Assembly: GCA_900548125.1 (NCBI GenBank)
Contig: URJN01000064.1
Coordinates: 1-9,914, forward strand
Length of the DNA stretch: 9,914 nucleotides
From: an uncultured Eubacteriales bacterium
GTDB taxonomy: Bacteria > Bacillota > Clostridia > Christensenellales > Aristaeellaceae
Reading direction: 5' to 3'
This document shows positions 1 to 5,817 of the stretch, piece after piece; position 1 is the first letter of the stretch, and each line of letters opens with the position of its first letter. Under the pieces are notes generated by a model. That model searched no databases and was not told the origin of the DNA. It was given only the letters and a program-made list of their open reading frames with translations. The position numbers and the translations under genes were made by a program.

Positions 1-88
1 CTTTAAAGACTGCCCATGTAATCGGAAACGTAATATACACGGTCCCACCAATCATGGTGAGCAGTGCAAGCACTTCGTTCAGCTCCAT
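1..88 (-). CDS. Small hydrophobic peptide, N-terminal 29 codons only (toxin-like)
   Basis: An ATG at 88 opens a reading frame that runs off the left edge of the window. The visible peptide starts MELNEVLALLTMIGG and continues as one hydrophobic helix (VYITFPITWAVFK), so it is probably a single-pass membrane micro-protein. The start is set by a strong AAGGGGGG ribosome binding site 7 nt upstream. The layout (short acidic start, one membrane helix, long structured leader, plus-strand terminator opposite the leader) resembles the small 'holin-like' toxins of type I toxin-antitoxin loci in Firmicutes. That assignment is inference from layout and hydrophobicity; I do not recognise the exact family. 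The C-terminus and stop are outside the window. A different frame across 3-200 is open but starts inside a hairpin and was not accepted. Confidence 0.55.
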   Translation of the reverse strand, partial: MELNEVLALLTMIGGTVYITFPITWAVFK

Positions 89-203
89 AGTGCATCCCCC
101 CTTCCGCGTTTGCGTCAGGGGAAACCAGAAACAACAAGATTTTCACGTCCCCCGGACGCTTGCCGGAGGGAGCTAGACCACCTGTAATTGCAGACAGCAC
201 CTT

Positions 204-230
204 AACGCCGCCTTTCTGGGCGGCGTTTTT
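204..230 (+). terminator. Intrinsic terminator on the plus strand, opposite the small-peptide leader
   Basis: An 8-9 bp GC-rich stem (CGCCGCC paired with GGGCGGCG, flanked by A-U pairs, loop of about 5 nt) is followed directly by TTTTT on the plus strand. No plus-strand coding gene precedes it, so the likely product terminated here is a short RNA antisense to the leader of the minus-strand peptide gene at 1-88. On the minus strand the same hairpin would lie at the 5' end of the peptide mRNA. Confidence 0.65.
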
Positions 231-259
231 AGTTTAACACACTTTCGGTTTTTTCGCAA
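231..259 (-). promoter_or_regulatory. Putative promoter of the small peptide gene
   Basis: On the minus strand TTGCGA (254-259) and TAAACT (231-236) are separated by exactly 17 nt; each matches the sigma-A consensus at 4 of 6 positions. Transcription would begin near 224-226, at the outer base of the 204-230 hairpin, leaving a leader of about 135 nt before the ATG at 88. It lies between the terminator at 267-302 and the peptide gene, where a promoter is expected. Confidence 0.4.
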
Positions 260-266
260 TGACGAC

Positions 267-302
267 AAAACCAGCCCATCGAATCCGTCGAGCTGGTTTT
301 TT
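267..302. terminator. Bidirectional intrinsic terminator
   Basis: The outer stem AAAACCAGC / GCTGGTTTT is perfect, and an inner TCGA/TCGA stem is separated from it by a CCA bulge. T-tracts follow on both strands (six T on plus, four T on minus). It lies 22 nt beyond the stop of the minus-strand gene at 325-966 and most likely ends that transcript. Confidence 0.75.
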
Positions 303-324
303 GTGTATCTCAGGTTGCTTAGGC

Positions 325-966
325 TTACTTTTTCACGACGACGATGGCGTTCATCTGCGCCGGCAGGGACATCGTGGCGATGCCTGTCGTATAGAATACC
401 GCGCTGTCTCCAACCTTCAGCTCCACGCCTTCCGGAAGCGAAAGAATGACCTGCTCCGGCGTGAGCGTCACTTCAGTTTCCACGGTTCCGTCTTCCTTCA
501 GATGCGAATCAACTTGCTGTTCCATCACGCCCGTGCGGTCAATCAGCACGCGCCCATCCTCCAGAATCTCCGCAACCTTGCCTTCCAGCACACACACGTC
601 AACAGCAAGCGCGGTAACCTGCGGCGGAATCGAACGGGTCATCTTTCCATCATAAATCACCTGCCCATACTCTCCGACCACAAGCTCATCCGGGAACTTT
701 CCGCCGAACGCCGTGTCATCAAACAGGTTTACCTGAACCGTGCCCTGCTCGGTTCCTTCGAGGATGATGTAGTCATCGGCGATTTCGGTAATCTGTCCGG
801 TCAGATAATAGACCTCGTTCTCATCGGCAGCCTCGGCGTCATCCTGCCCGTTCGCGGGCTGTGTGGTGACGATGTTCTCGTTCTTCTTGTCATAGGCGGT
901 CTTGATGCCGAATCCCGCACCGAGCAGAACCGCAAGCACCGCAACGACCAGCAAAATCTTCTTCAT
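325..966 (-). CDS. Exported or membrane-anchored protein with two tandem beta-rich repeats, function unknown
   Basis: This gene encodes 213 residues. The N-terminus is a signal peptide or uncleaved anchor: MKK, then a hydrophobic run at about residues 4-20. There is no lipobox cysteine. An acidic, low-complexity linker follows (about 25-50), then two related modules. Module 1 (about 54-122) begins LTGQITEIADDYIIL and ends with VVGEYGQVIYDG and IPPQVTALAV. Module 2 (about 126-211) begins LEGKVAEILEDGRVLI and ends with KVGDSAVFYTTG and LPAQMNAIVV. The pattern (G-x-[IV]-x-EI near the start, a VGD/VGE turn, then a P-x-x-[VM]-x-A-[IL] strand) suggests a small OB-like beta fold outside the membrane; that fold is inference. 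I cannot name a family. The start is supported by AGGAGG 9 nt upstream of the ATG. It follows the gene at 1076-1786 on the same strand and ends at the 267-302 terminator. No enzymatic motif is visible. Confidence 0.8.
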   Translation of the reverse strand: MKKILLVVAVLAVLLGAGFGIKTAYDKKNENIVTTQPANGQDDAEAADENEVYYLTGQITEIADDYIILEGTEQGTVQVNLFDDTAFGGKFPDELVVGEYGQVIYDGKMTRSIPPQVTALAVDVCVLEGKVAEILEDGRVLIDRTGVMEQQVDSHLKEDGTVETEVTLTPEQVILSLPEGVELKVGDSAVFYTTGIATMSLPAQMNAIVVVKK

Positions 967-1035
967 AATTTGTATCCTCCTGCATATTACCGGCTTACGC
1001 CGGCGTTATTTCTTTTCCGAACCTCTCTGTTCGAT

Positions 1036-1063
1036 ACTATATAGACGGATGTATGTCTGAAAA
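1036..1063 (-). promoter_or_regulatory. Weak candidate promoter for the 213-residue protein gene
   Basis: On the minus strand TTTTCA (1058-1063) and TATAGT (1036-1041) are 16 nt apart in the 109-bp gap upstream of the gene at 325-966. The -10 is good (5 of 6) and the -35 poor. Between it and the ATG lies a small CCGGC-GTAA-GCCGG hairpin (near 990-1005) just before the ribosome binding site. Co-transcription with the upstream gene is the alternative. Confidence 0.3.
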
Positions 1064-1075
1064 GGTTCCCGCTTT

Positions 1076-1786
1076 TTAAAAACTTTTTTCAGAATTTCTG
1101 CCAACTCCCAGAATACCCACCGTTTGCGAGGCAAGCGCGAACGTCCGCCCGTTCCATGCCAGCGTGTTAATGAAATCGCCCAAGGCGTCTGCATGGTACA
1201 GCCCGCTGATACGCTGCCACGCGACCAGCTCCAGCAGCCCATCCCGATTGACGTCTGCCGGATACAGCAGGCTGACAGGGTCTACAAAGCCCTCCTGCGG
1301 CTGTCTGAGTGTGCCGTCCTCGCGATAGATTCTCGTCAGCTCGGCGGCATCCTTTCCCGCAAGGTCGATATAGTAGTTCATGCCCGTGTTTTCGCTCTGC
1401 GCACGCACGGCATATTGATCGAGATATGTAACGGTATAGCGCATCTCCTGTGCAAACCTTTCGCTGTCAAACAGCGTCCGATACGCGCCGCTCACGAAGC
1501 CCACCACGGTATACAGCCCGATTGCCCCGCTCGATCCCGTGTCCATCGCAATCAGCGCATCGACGCGGTTTCTGGCTGTCATGCAGCCCAGCAGGAGCTG
1601 CGGTTCATAGCCCTCATTGAGTGCCAAAGCGACGCGAACCGACTTTCCGCTCCGTCCGTCGATGATTTCCAATTCGATATTCTGCCAGTATGCCGTTCCC
1701 TCCCGCTGTTCTCCGGTCAAAATGACCGTTTCCGCTGCACCGTCTCCCGTCATATCCCCCTGTGCCATAGCAATTCGTTTCCGCAT
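1076..1786 (-). CDS. FG-GAP/VCBS-repeat-like protein, conserved in Firmicutes, function unknown
   Basis: This gene encodes 236 residues. Two Asp-rich calcium-loop-like motifs bracket the protein: GDMTGDGAAE (residues 10-19) and ADVNRDGLLEL (about 177-187), the D-x-[TN]-x-D-G pattern of FG-GAP/VCBS beta-propeller blades. From memory, the order of landmarks matches a single-copy VCBS-like family found in Bacillus, Paenibacillus and Clostridia: an N-terminal GD-TGDG-D-V-LTG segment, a central GSSGAIGLY segment, then EGFVDPVSLLYP, ISG-YHADALG and a WNG segment. That family has no established biochemical role. No signal peptide is visible, so it may be cytoplasmic or act in the mother cell or spore; this is inference. 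The ATG is supported by AAAGGGGG about 8 nt upstream. The protein ends soon after the last family-like segment (QTVGILG), so it looks full length. It lies between clpX and the 213-residue protein gene on the same strand. Confidence 0.75.
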   Translation of the reverse strand: MRKRIAMAQGDMTGDGAAETVILTGEQREGTAYWQNIELEIIDGRSGKSVRVALALNEGYEPQLLLGCMTARNRVDALIAMDTGSSGAIGLYTVVGFVSGAYRTLFDSERFAQEMRYTVTYLDQYAVRAQSENTGMNYYIDLAGKDAAELTRIYREDGTLRQPQEGFVDPVSLLYPADVNRDGLLELVAWQRISGLYHADALGDFINTLAWNGRTFALASQTVGILGVGRNSEKSF

Positions 1787-1800
1787 GCCTGCGCCCCCTT

Positions 1801-1836
1801 TCGGAGAATCCTATGTGACCGTTCCCTCCGATAGGA
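1801..1836 (-). promoter_or_regulatory. Leader with two competing pairings ahead of the VCBS-like gene
   Basis: Read on the minus strand, the leader contains TCCTAT, TCGGAG, then ATAGGA and CTCCGA. The first pairs with the third and the second with the fourth, and the inner base at 1831 is shared. The two 6-bp helices interleave, with almost no linker in two of the three positions, so they are more likely mutually exclusive than a stable pseudoknot. The last segment (1801-1806) abuts the AAAGGGGG ribosome binding site. Any regulatory role is inference. Confidence 0.3.
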
Positions 1837-1837
1837 C

Positions 1838-1856
1838 AAAAGCGGGCTTAGCCCGC
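1838..1856 (-). terminator. Short intrinsic terminator or attenuator before the VCBS-like gene
   Basis: A perfect GCGGGC/GCCCGC stem with a 3-nt loop is followed by TTTT on the minus strand. It sits 51 nt upstream of the ATG at 1786 and downstream of the stronger clpX terminator at 1924-1968, so it could act as a second barrier to read-through or as an attenuator. The U-tract is short. Confidence 0.5.
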
Positions 1857-1923
1857 ACTCATCTCCGCCGTAGTCTGCAAAAGCGCGAATTTCTCACTCA
1901 CGCAAAGAATTTTACCGCAAATC

Positions 1924-1968
1924 AAAAAATCCCCCACGCCCGACAGTCTTTCTGTTCGGACATGAGGG
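1924..1968 (-). terminator. Intrinsic terminator of the tig-clpP-clpX cluster
   Basis: Directly after the clpX stop, the minus strand folds into a long stem. CCCTCATGTCCG and ACAG pair with CTGTCGG and the following GCGTGGGG, with one bulged A, several G-U pairs and an AAAGA loop. The stem is followed by A and six T. It is placed to end transcription of clpX. Confidence 0.8.
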
Positions 1969-1981
1969 AAAATCTTATGCT

Positions 1982-3268
<1,287 letters not shown>

Positions 3269-3297
3269 GCGCGGCTGTCTGGTTTCGTCCTTATCTC

Positions 3298-3400
3298 TTG
3301 GCAGTTCGCACGTCGTAAAAAAACATTATTTCGCTGCTCTGCCTTAGAAACTGATTTTCCGTTCCCTTGCTGGAATGTAAGTCCGCTGTATGTCTGCAAA
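3298..3400. repeat. Intergenic direct repeat, copy A (clpX-proximal, diverged)
   Basis: This is the first of two 103-bp copies in direct orientation in the clpP-clpX gap. It aligns without gaps to 3409-3511 with about 17 mismatches (roughly 83% identity). Shared blocks include TTGGCA, AAAAAAACATTATT, CGCTGCTCTGCCTTA and GCAAA at the right end. The hairpin that is perfect in copy B is largely destroyed here: only TTCC/GGAA remains. Confidence 0.85.
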
Positions 3401-3408
3401 TAGTGCGG

Positions 3409-3511
3409 TTGGCATTTCGCACCTCGGAAAAAAACATTATTGCGCTGCTCTGCCTTAAAAACGGATTCTCCCTTCCCTTTCGGGAAGGGAAAACCGCTTT
3501 ATTTCGGCAAA
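3409..3511. repeat. Intergenic direct repeat, copy B (clpP-proximal, with intact hairpin)
   Basis: This is the second copy of the 103-bp unit, separated from copy A by 8 bp (period 111 bp). It ends 6 bp from the clpP stop. It carries a perfect 8-bp stem with GAAA loop inside a longer imperfect stem (see 3457-3500). It also contains nested GGCA/TGCC and CGCA/TGCG arms at its other end, the second of which is broken in copy A. There is no ORF and no similarity to a transposase; it could be a MITE- or REP-like element or a local duplication. Confidence 0.85.
3457..3500 (-). terminator. Terminator-like hairpin between clpP and clpX
   Basis: On the minus strand CCCTTCCC and GGGAAGGG close a GAAA tetraloop. 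The stem continues outward through TTTT/AGAAT (with G-U and one bulge), CGG/CCG and AAAG/TTTT, and five T follow the CCG. It begins about 17 nt past the clpP stop. It may end most clpP transcripts or, if partly read through, lower clpX relative to clpP. It could also protect the clpP 3' end. Confidence 0.6.
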
Positions 3512-3517
3512 GAAGCC

Positions 3518-4120
3518 TTACTTTTTGCGCGGCTGGTAGATTTCGTCAATGATGCCGTAAGCCAGAGCTTCCTCAGCAGTCATGAAGTAATCACGTTCCA
3601 CGTCGCGCTCAATGCGTTCGAGCGGCTGATGGGTCATTTCGCTCATCAGCTTGTTCATCTTGCCCTTGGTACGCAGCAGCCATTGGGCGTGCAGCTGCAC
3701 GTCGGTCGCCTGACCGCTCGCGCCGCCGCTGGGCTGGTGAATCATCACTTCGCTGTTGGGCAAAGCCAGACGCATGCCCGGCTCACCCGCCATCAGCAGG
3801 AACGCGCCCATGGACGCAGCCATGCCGAGGCATACCGTGCGGATTTTCGGCTTGACGTAGCGCATGGTGTCAAAAATCGCCATGCCGTCCGTCACGCTTC
3901 CGCCCGGGCTGTTGATGTACATCGAAATATCGGCGTCAGGGTCTTCCATTTCCAGGAAGAGCAGCTGAGCGACGATGCTGTTTGCCAGCGCCTCGTTCAC
4001 CTCGCCGCGCAGAAAGACCACGCGATCCTTCAGCAGGCGGGAATAAACGTCGTAAGAACGTTCGCCATAAGGCGTCTTTTCGATGACGCTAGGCTCAAAA
4101 TAGAAATTGTTTCCGGTCAT
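3518..4120 (-). CDS. clpP: ATP-dependent Clp protease proteolytic subunit ClpP
   Basis: This is the serine peptidase that forms the barrel-shaped tetradecamer degrading substrates delivered by ClpX (and ClpC if present). It has 200 residues, typical for bacterial ClpP. The catalytic triad is visible: Ser103 in GMAASMGAF, His128 in MIHQPSGG and Asp177 in ERDYF. The oxyanion/strand segment INSPGGSVTDG is at 69-79. The N-terminus includes the usual short propeptide-like segment ahead of the axial-loop region. The start is fixed by AAGGAGG 8 nt upstream of the ATG. It follows tig after 48 bp and precedes clpX after a 249-bp gap filled by repeats, so the three genes probably share the tig promoter, with a possible polarity step after clpP. 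All key residues are present. Confidence 0.97.
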   Translation of the reverse strand: MTGNNFYFEPSVIEKTPYGERSYDVYSRLLKDRVVFLRGEVNEALANSIVAQLLFLEMEDPDADISMYINSPGGSVTDGMAIFDTMRYVKPKIRTVCLGMAASMGAFLLMAGEPGMRLALPNSEVMIHQPSGGASGQATDVQLHAQWLLRTKGKMNKLMSEMTHQPLERIERDVERDYFMTAEEALAYGIIDEIYQPRKK

Positions 4121-4168
4121 AATGGACGCCTCCTTAACAGGCGTATAGTTTGAATATCGTTTTCCTTC

Positions 4169-5458
4169 TTACTCAGCCTTCGCGTTGTCGCAGAGGAACT
4201 TCACGGCCTTGTCGCGGATGACGTCAGCCTTGAAGTACTCGCGGTCGCCTTCGGTCAGGTTCTTCTTCAGGTTCTCAACGTCCTGACCAATCTGACCCGC
4301 GAACTTCACGATCTCGGCGTCGATTTCTTCCTCGGTCGCCTCGAAGTTCTCGGCGTTCTCGACAGCCTCCAGCACGAGGTTCGCGCGGACGCTCTTCTCC
4401 GCCTGCTCGCGGTACTGGTTGCGGAAGGACTTCTCATCCTGACCCGTGTACTTGATGAAGTCGGCGAGCTTCAGACCCTGCTGAGCCAGACGCGCTTCAA
4501 AGTTGCGAACCATGGAATCAATCTGACGCTCCACCATCGCTTCCGGAATTTCAACGGTCGCGTTCTCCATGACCTTCTCGATCACGGCGTTGGTGAAAGC
4601 GTTGTTGTCGCGCTCGGCAGCCTGAGCTTCCAGTTTGGCGCGAACGTCCGCCTTGTATTCATCCAGCGTGTCAAACTCGCTGATGTCCTTGGCGAAATCG
4701 TCGTCAAGCGCCGGCAGCTGGGTCTCGGTGATGCCGTTGACCTTCACATGGAAGACAGCCTTCTTGCCCGCCAGCTCCTCAGCGTGATACTCCTGCGGGA
4801 AGGTCACTTCCAGATCCTTCTCCTCGCCGATGTTCATGCCGACCATCTGCTCCTCGAAGCCCGGGATGAAGGTGTGGCTGCCGATTTTCAGGGTCTGAGC
4901 CTCCGCGGTGCCGCCGGCGAACTTCACGCCGTCCACGCTGCCGGAGTAGTCCAGATTCACGGTATCGCCCTCGGCGACGGCGCGATCCTCAACGGAAACC
5001 TCAGCCGCCTGCTTGTTGCGCTCCTTCTCGATCTCGGCGTTCACTTCGTCCTCGGTCACGAGGGTATGCTCGCGCTTGACCTCAACGCCCTTGTACTCGC
5101 CAAGGGTCACGTCCGGCTTGACGAACACTTCGCAGGTGAACTGCAGGTTCTTGCCGGTGCCGATCTGCTGGATATCAACCTGCGGACGATCGACGACCTC
5201 GAGCTTGTTCTCATCAATGGCGGGACCGTAGACCTCGTCGAAGATCAGCTCGAACGCCTCATCATAGAAGACGCCTTCGCCGCCGTACATGTTCTCGATC
5301 ATCTTGCGCGGGGCGCGACCCTTGCGGAAGCCCGGGATCGTCACCTGACCGCGAACCTTGATGTATGCCTTGTCCATCGCGGCGTCAAACTGCGCAGCGT
5401 CGATGTCAAAGGACAGCTTCACCTTATTGCTGGAAATCTTTTCAACAGTGGTGCTCAT
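4169..5458 (-). CDS. tig: Trigger factor, ribosome-associated chaperone and peptidyl-prolyl isomerase
   Basis: Trigger factor binds ribosomal protein uL23 at the tunnel exit, shields nascent chains and catalyses prolyl isomerisation. At 429 residues it is close to the family length. The N-terminal ribosome-binding domain has the signature GFRKGRAPR at 43-51. The FKBP-type isomerase domain spans about 160-245 (GDTVNLDYSG at 164-173, then IPGFEEQMVGM). The rest is the helical C-terminal arm domain containing FRNQYREQAEKSVRANLVLE. The start is supported by GGAGGAG 8 nt upstream, and a near-consensus promoter lies about 60-85 nt upstream. It heads the tig-clpP-clpX cluster, the order common in Clostridia. 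No CIRCE operator or CtsR box was seen, so heat-shock control through those repressors is not indicated here. Confidence 0.97.
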   Translation of the reverse strand: MSTTVEKISSNKVKLSFDIDAAQFDAAMDKAYIKVRGQVTIPGFRKGRAPRKMIENMYGGEGVFYDEAFELIFDEVYGPAIDENKLEVVDRPQVDIQQIGTGKNLQFTCEVFVKPDVTLGEYKGVEVKREHTLVTEDEVNAEIEKERNKQAAEVSVEDRAVAEGDTVNLDYSGSVDGVKFAGGTAEAQTLKIGSHTFIPGFEEQMVGMNIGEEKDLEVTFPQEYHAEELAGKKAVFHVKVNGITETQLPALDDDFAKDISEFDTLDEYKADVRAKLEAQAAERDNNAFTNAVIEKVMENATVEIPEAMVERQIDSMVRNFEARLAQQGLKLADFIKYTGQDEKSFRNQYREQAEKSVRANLVLEAVENAENFEATEEEIDAEIVKFAGQIGQDVENLKKNLTEGDREYFKADVIRDKAVKFLCDNAKAE

Positions 5459-5515
5459 TTCTTTTGCTCCTCCTGGTAATGGTTGCGCCCCGGAAATCCC
5501 AAAACGCTATCCTAT

Positions 5516-5544
5516 ATTATAGCACGGGGGATTTAGAAGTTCAA
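5516..5544 (-). promoter_or_regulatory. Sigma-A-type promoter of the tig-clpP-clpX cluster
   Basis: On the minus strand TTGAAC (5539-5544) and a perfect TATAAT (5516-5521) are separated by 17 nt. The transcript should start near 5509, giving a leader of about 50 nt that contains the tig ribosome binding site. This is the clearest promoter in the window. Confidence 0.85.
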
Positions 5545-5817
5545 TCCTCAATCAGCGGTATTGGGTCTGTTTTTTGAGGTTTTCGCGCATTTTTCCTGAC
5601 ATTTTTAATGTCTATTCGCGTTCAGCTGTTTTTATGAATCCCTGTTTGTGAGAATCGTTCTGTCTGTGCGGAATCTCCGCATGCCGTTTTTCTTTTCGGG
5701 CATCCTGTATGAAAAGCCGGTTCATCCGCGCCCGCCGCTTCGCCGGATAAATCGGCTGTCCGGCTTTGAATGAGGTATCCCGCGCTTTTATGAGCAAAGT
5801 TGACGGAGGCATGCGTT
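5545..5817. other. Gene-free stretch with several inverted repeats between tig and the plus-strand gene
   Basis: I see no convincing gene here. It holds three perfect or near-perfect inverted repeats: GACATT-TTT-AATGTC (5598-5612); TGCGGA-ATC-TCCGCA (5667-5681), followed five bases later by a T-rich run, so possibly a weak plus-strand terminator; and AAAGCCGG...CCGGCTTT (5713-5720 with 5760-5767), a perfect 8-bp outer stem around a 39-nt loop with its own GCCGGA/TCCGGC alternative. It could be a structured leader, a regulator binding region, or sequence left by rearrangement. Confidence 0.5.
5766..5794 (+). promoter_or_regulatory. Candidate promoter of the GT84-like gene
   Basis: TTGAAT (5766-5771) and TATGAG (5789-5794) are 17 nt apart, 24 nt before the proposed TTG start. 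The -10 is a 4-of-6 match. The leader would be very short, only just including the GGAGG at 5805-5809. It is weak and unsupported by anything else. Confidence 0.22.

Noticed and set aside
3..200. A 65-codon minus-strand frame across the small-peptide leader
   Set aside because: It starts at a GTG next to the hairpin without a good ribosome binding site, is in a different frame from the well-supported ATG at 88, and its translation (many His, Trp and Gly) is not protein-like.
259..1044. A 261-codon plus-strand frame opposite the 213-residue protein
   Set aside because: It runs through the bidirectional terminator and is antisense to a gene with signal peptide, repeats and ribosome binding site. 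The translation is Arg/His-rich and featureless.
1801..1836. A stable H-type pseudoknot such as a preQ1-type riboswitch
   Set aside because: The linkers between helices are 0 and 2 nt and one base is shared, which leaves too little room for both helices. No known ligand-binding core is recognisable.
3298..3511. A CRISPR-like array
   Set aside because: There are only two long imperfect copies with an 8-bp spacer and no cas genes. It is a tandem intergenic duplication.
5459..5560. CIRCE or CtsR operators controlling tig-clpP-clpX
   Set aside because: Neither the TTAGCACTC...GAGTGCTAA repeat nor tandem GGTCAAA heptads are present near the promoter.
5612..5812. A 66-codon minus-strand frame in the tig upstream gap
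   Set aside because: No ribosome binding site is visible, the composition is basic and patternless, and it overlaps the stem-loops and the start of the GT84-like gene.
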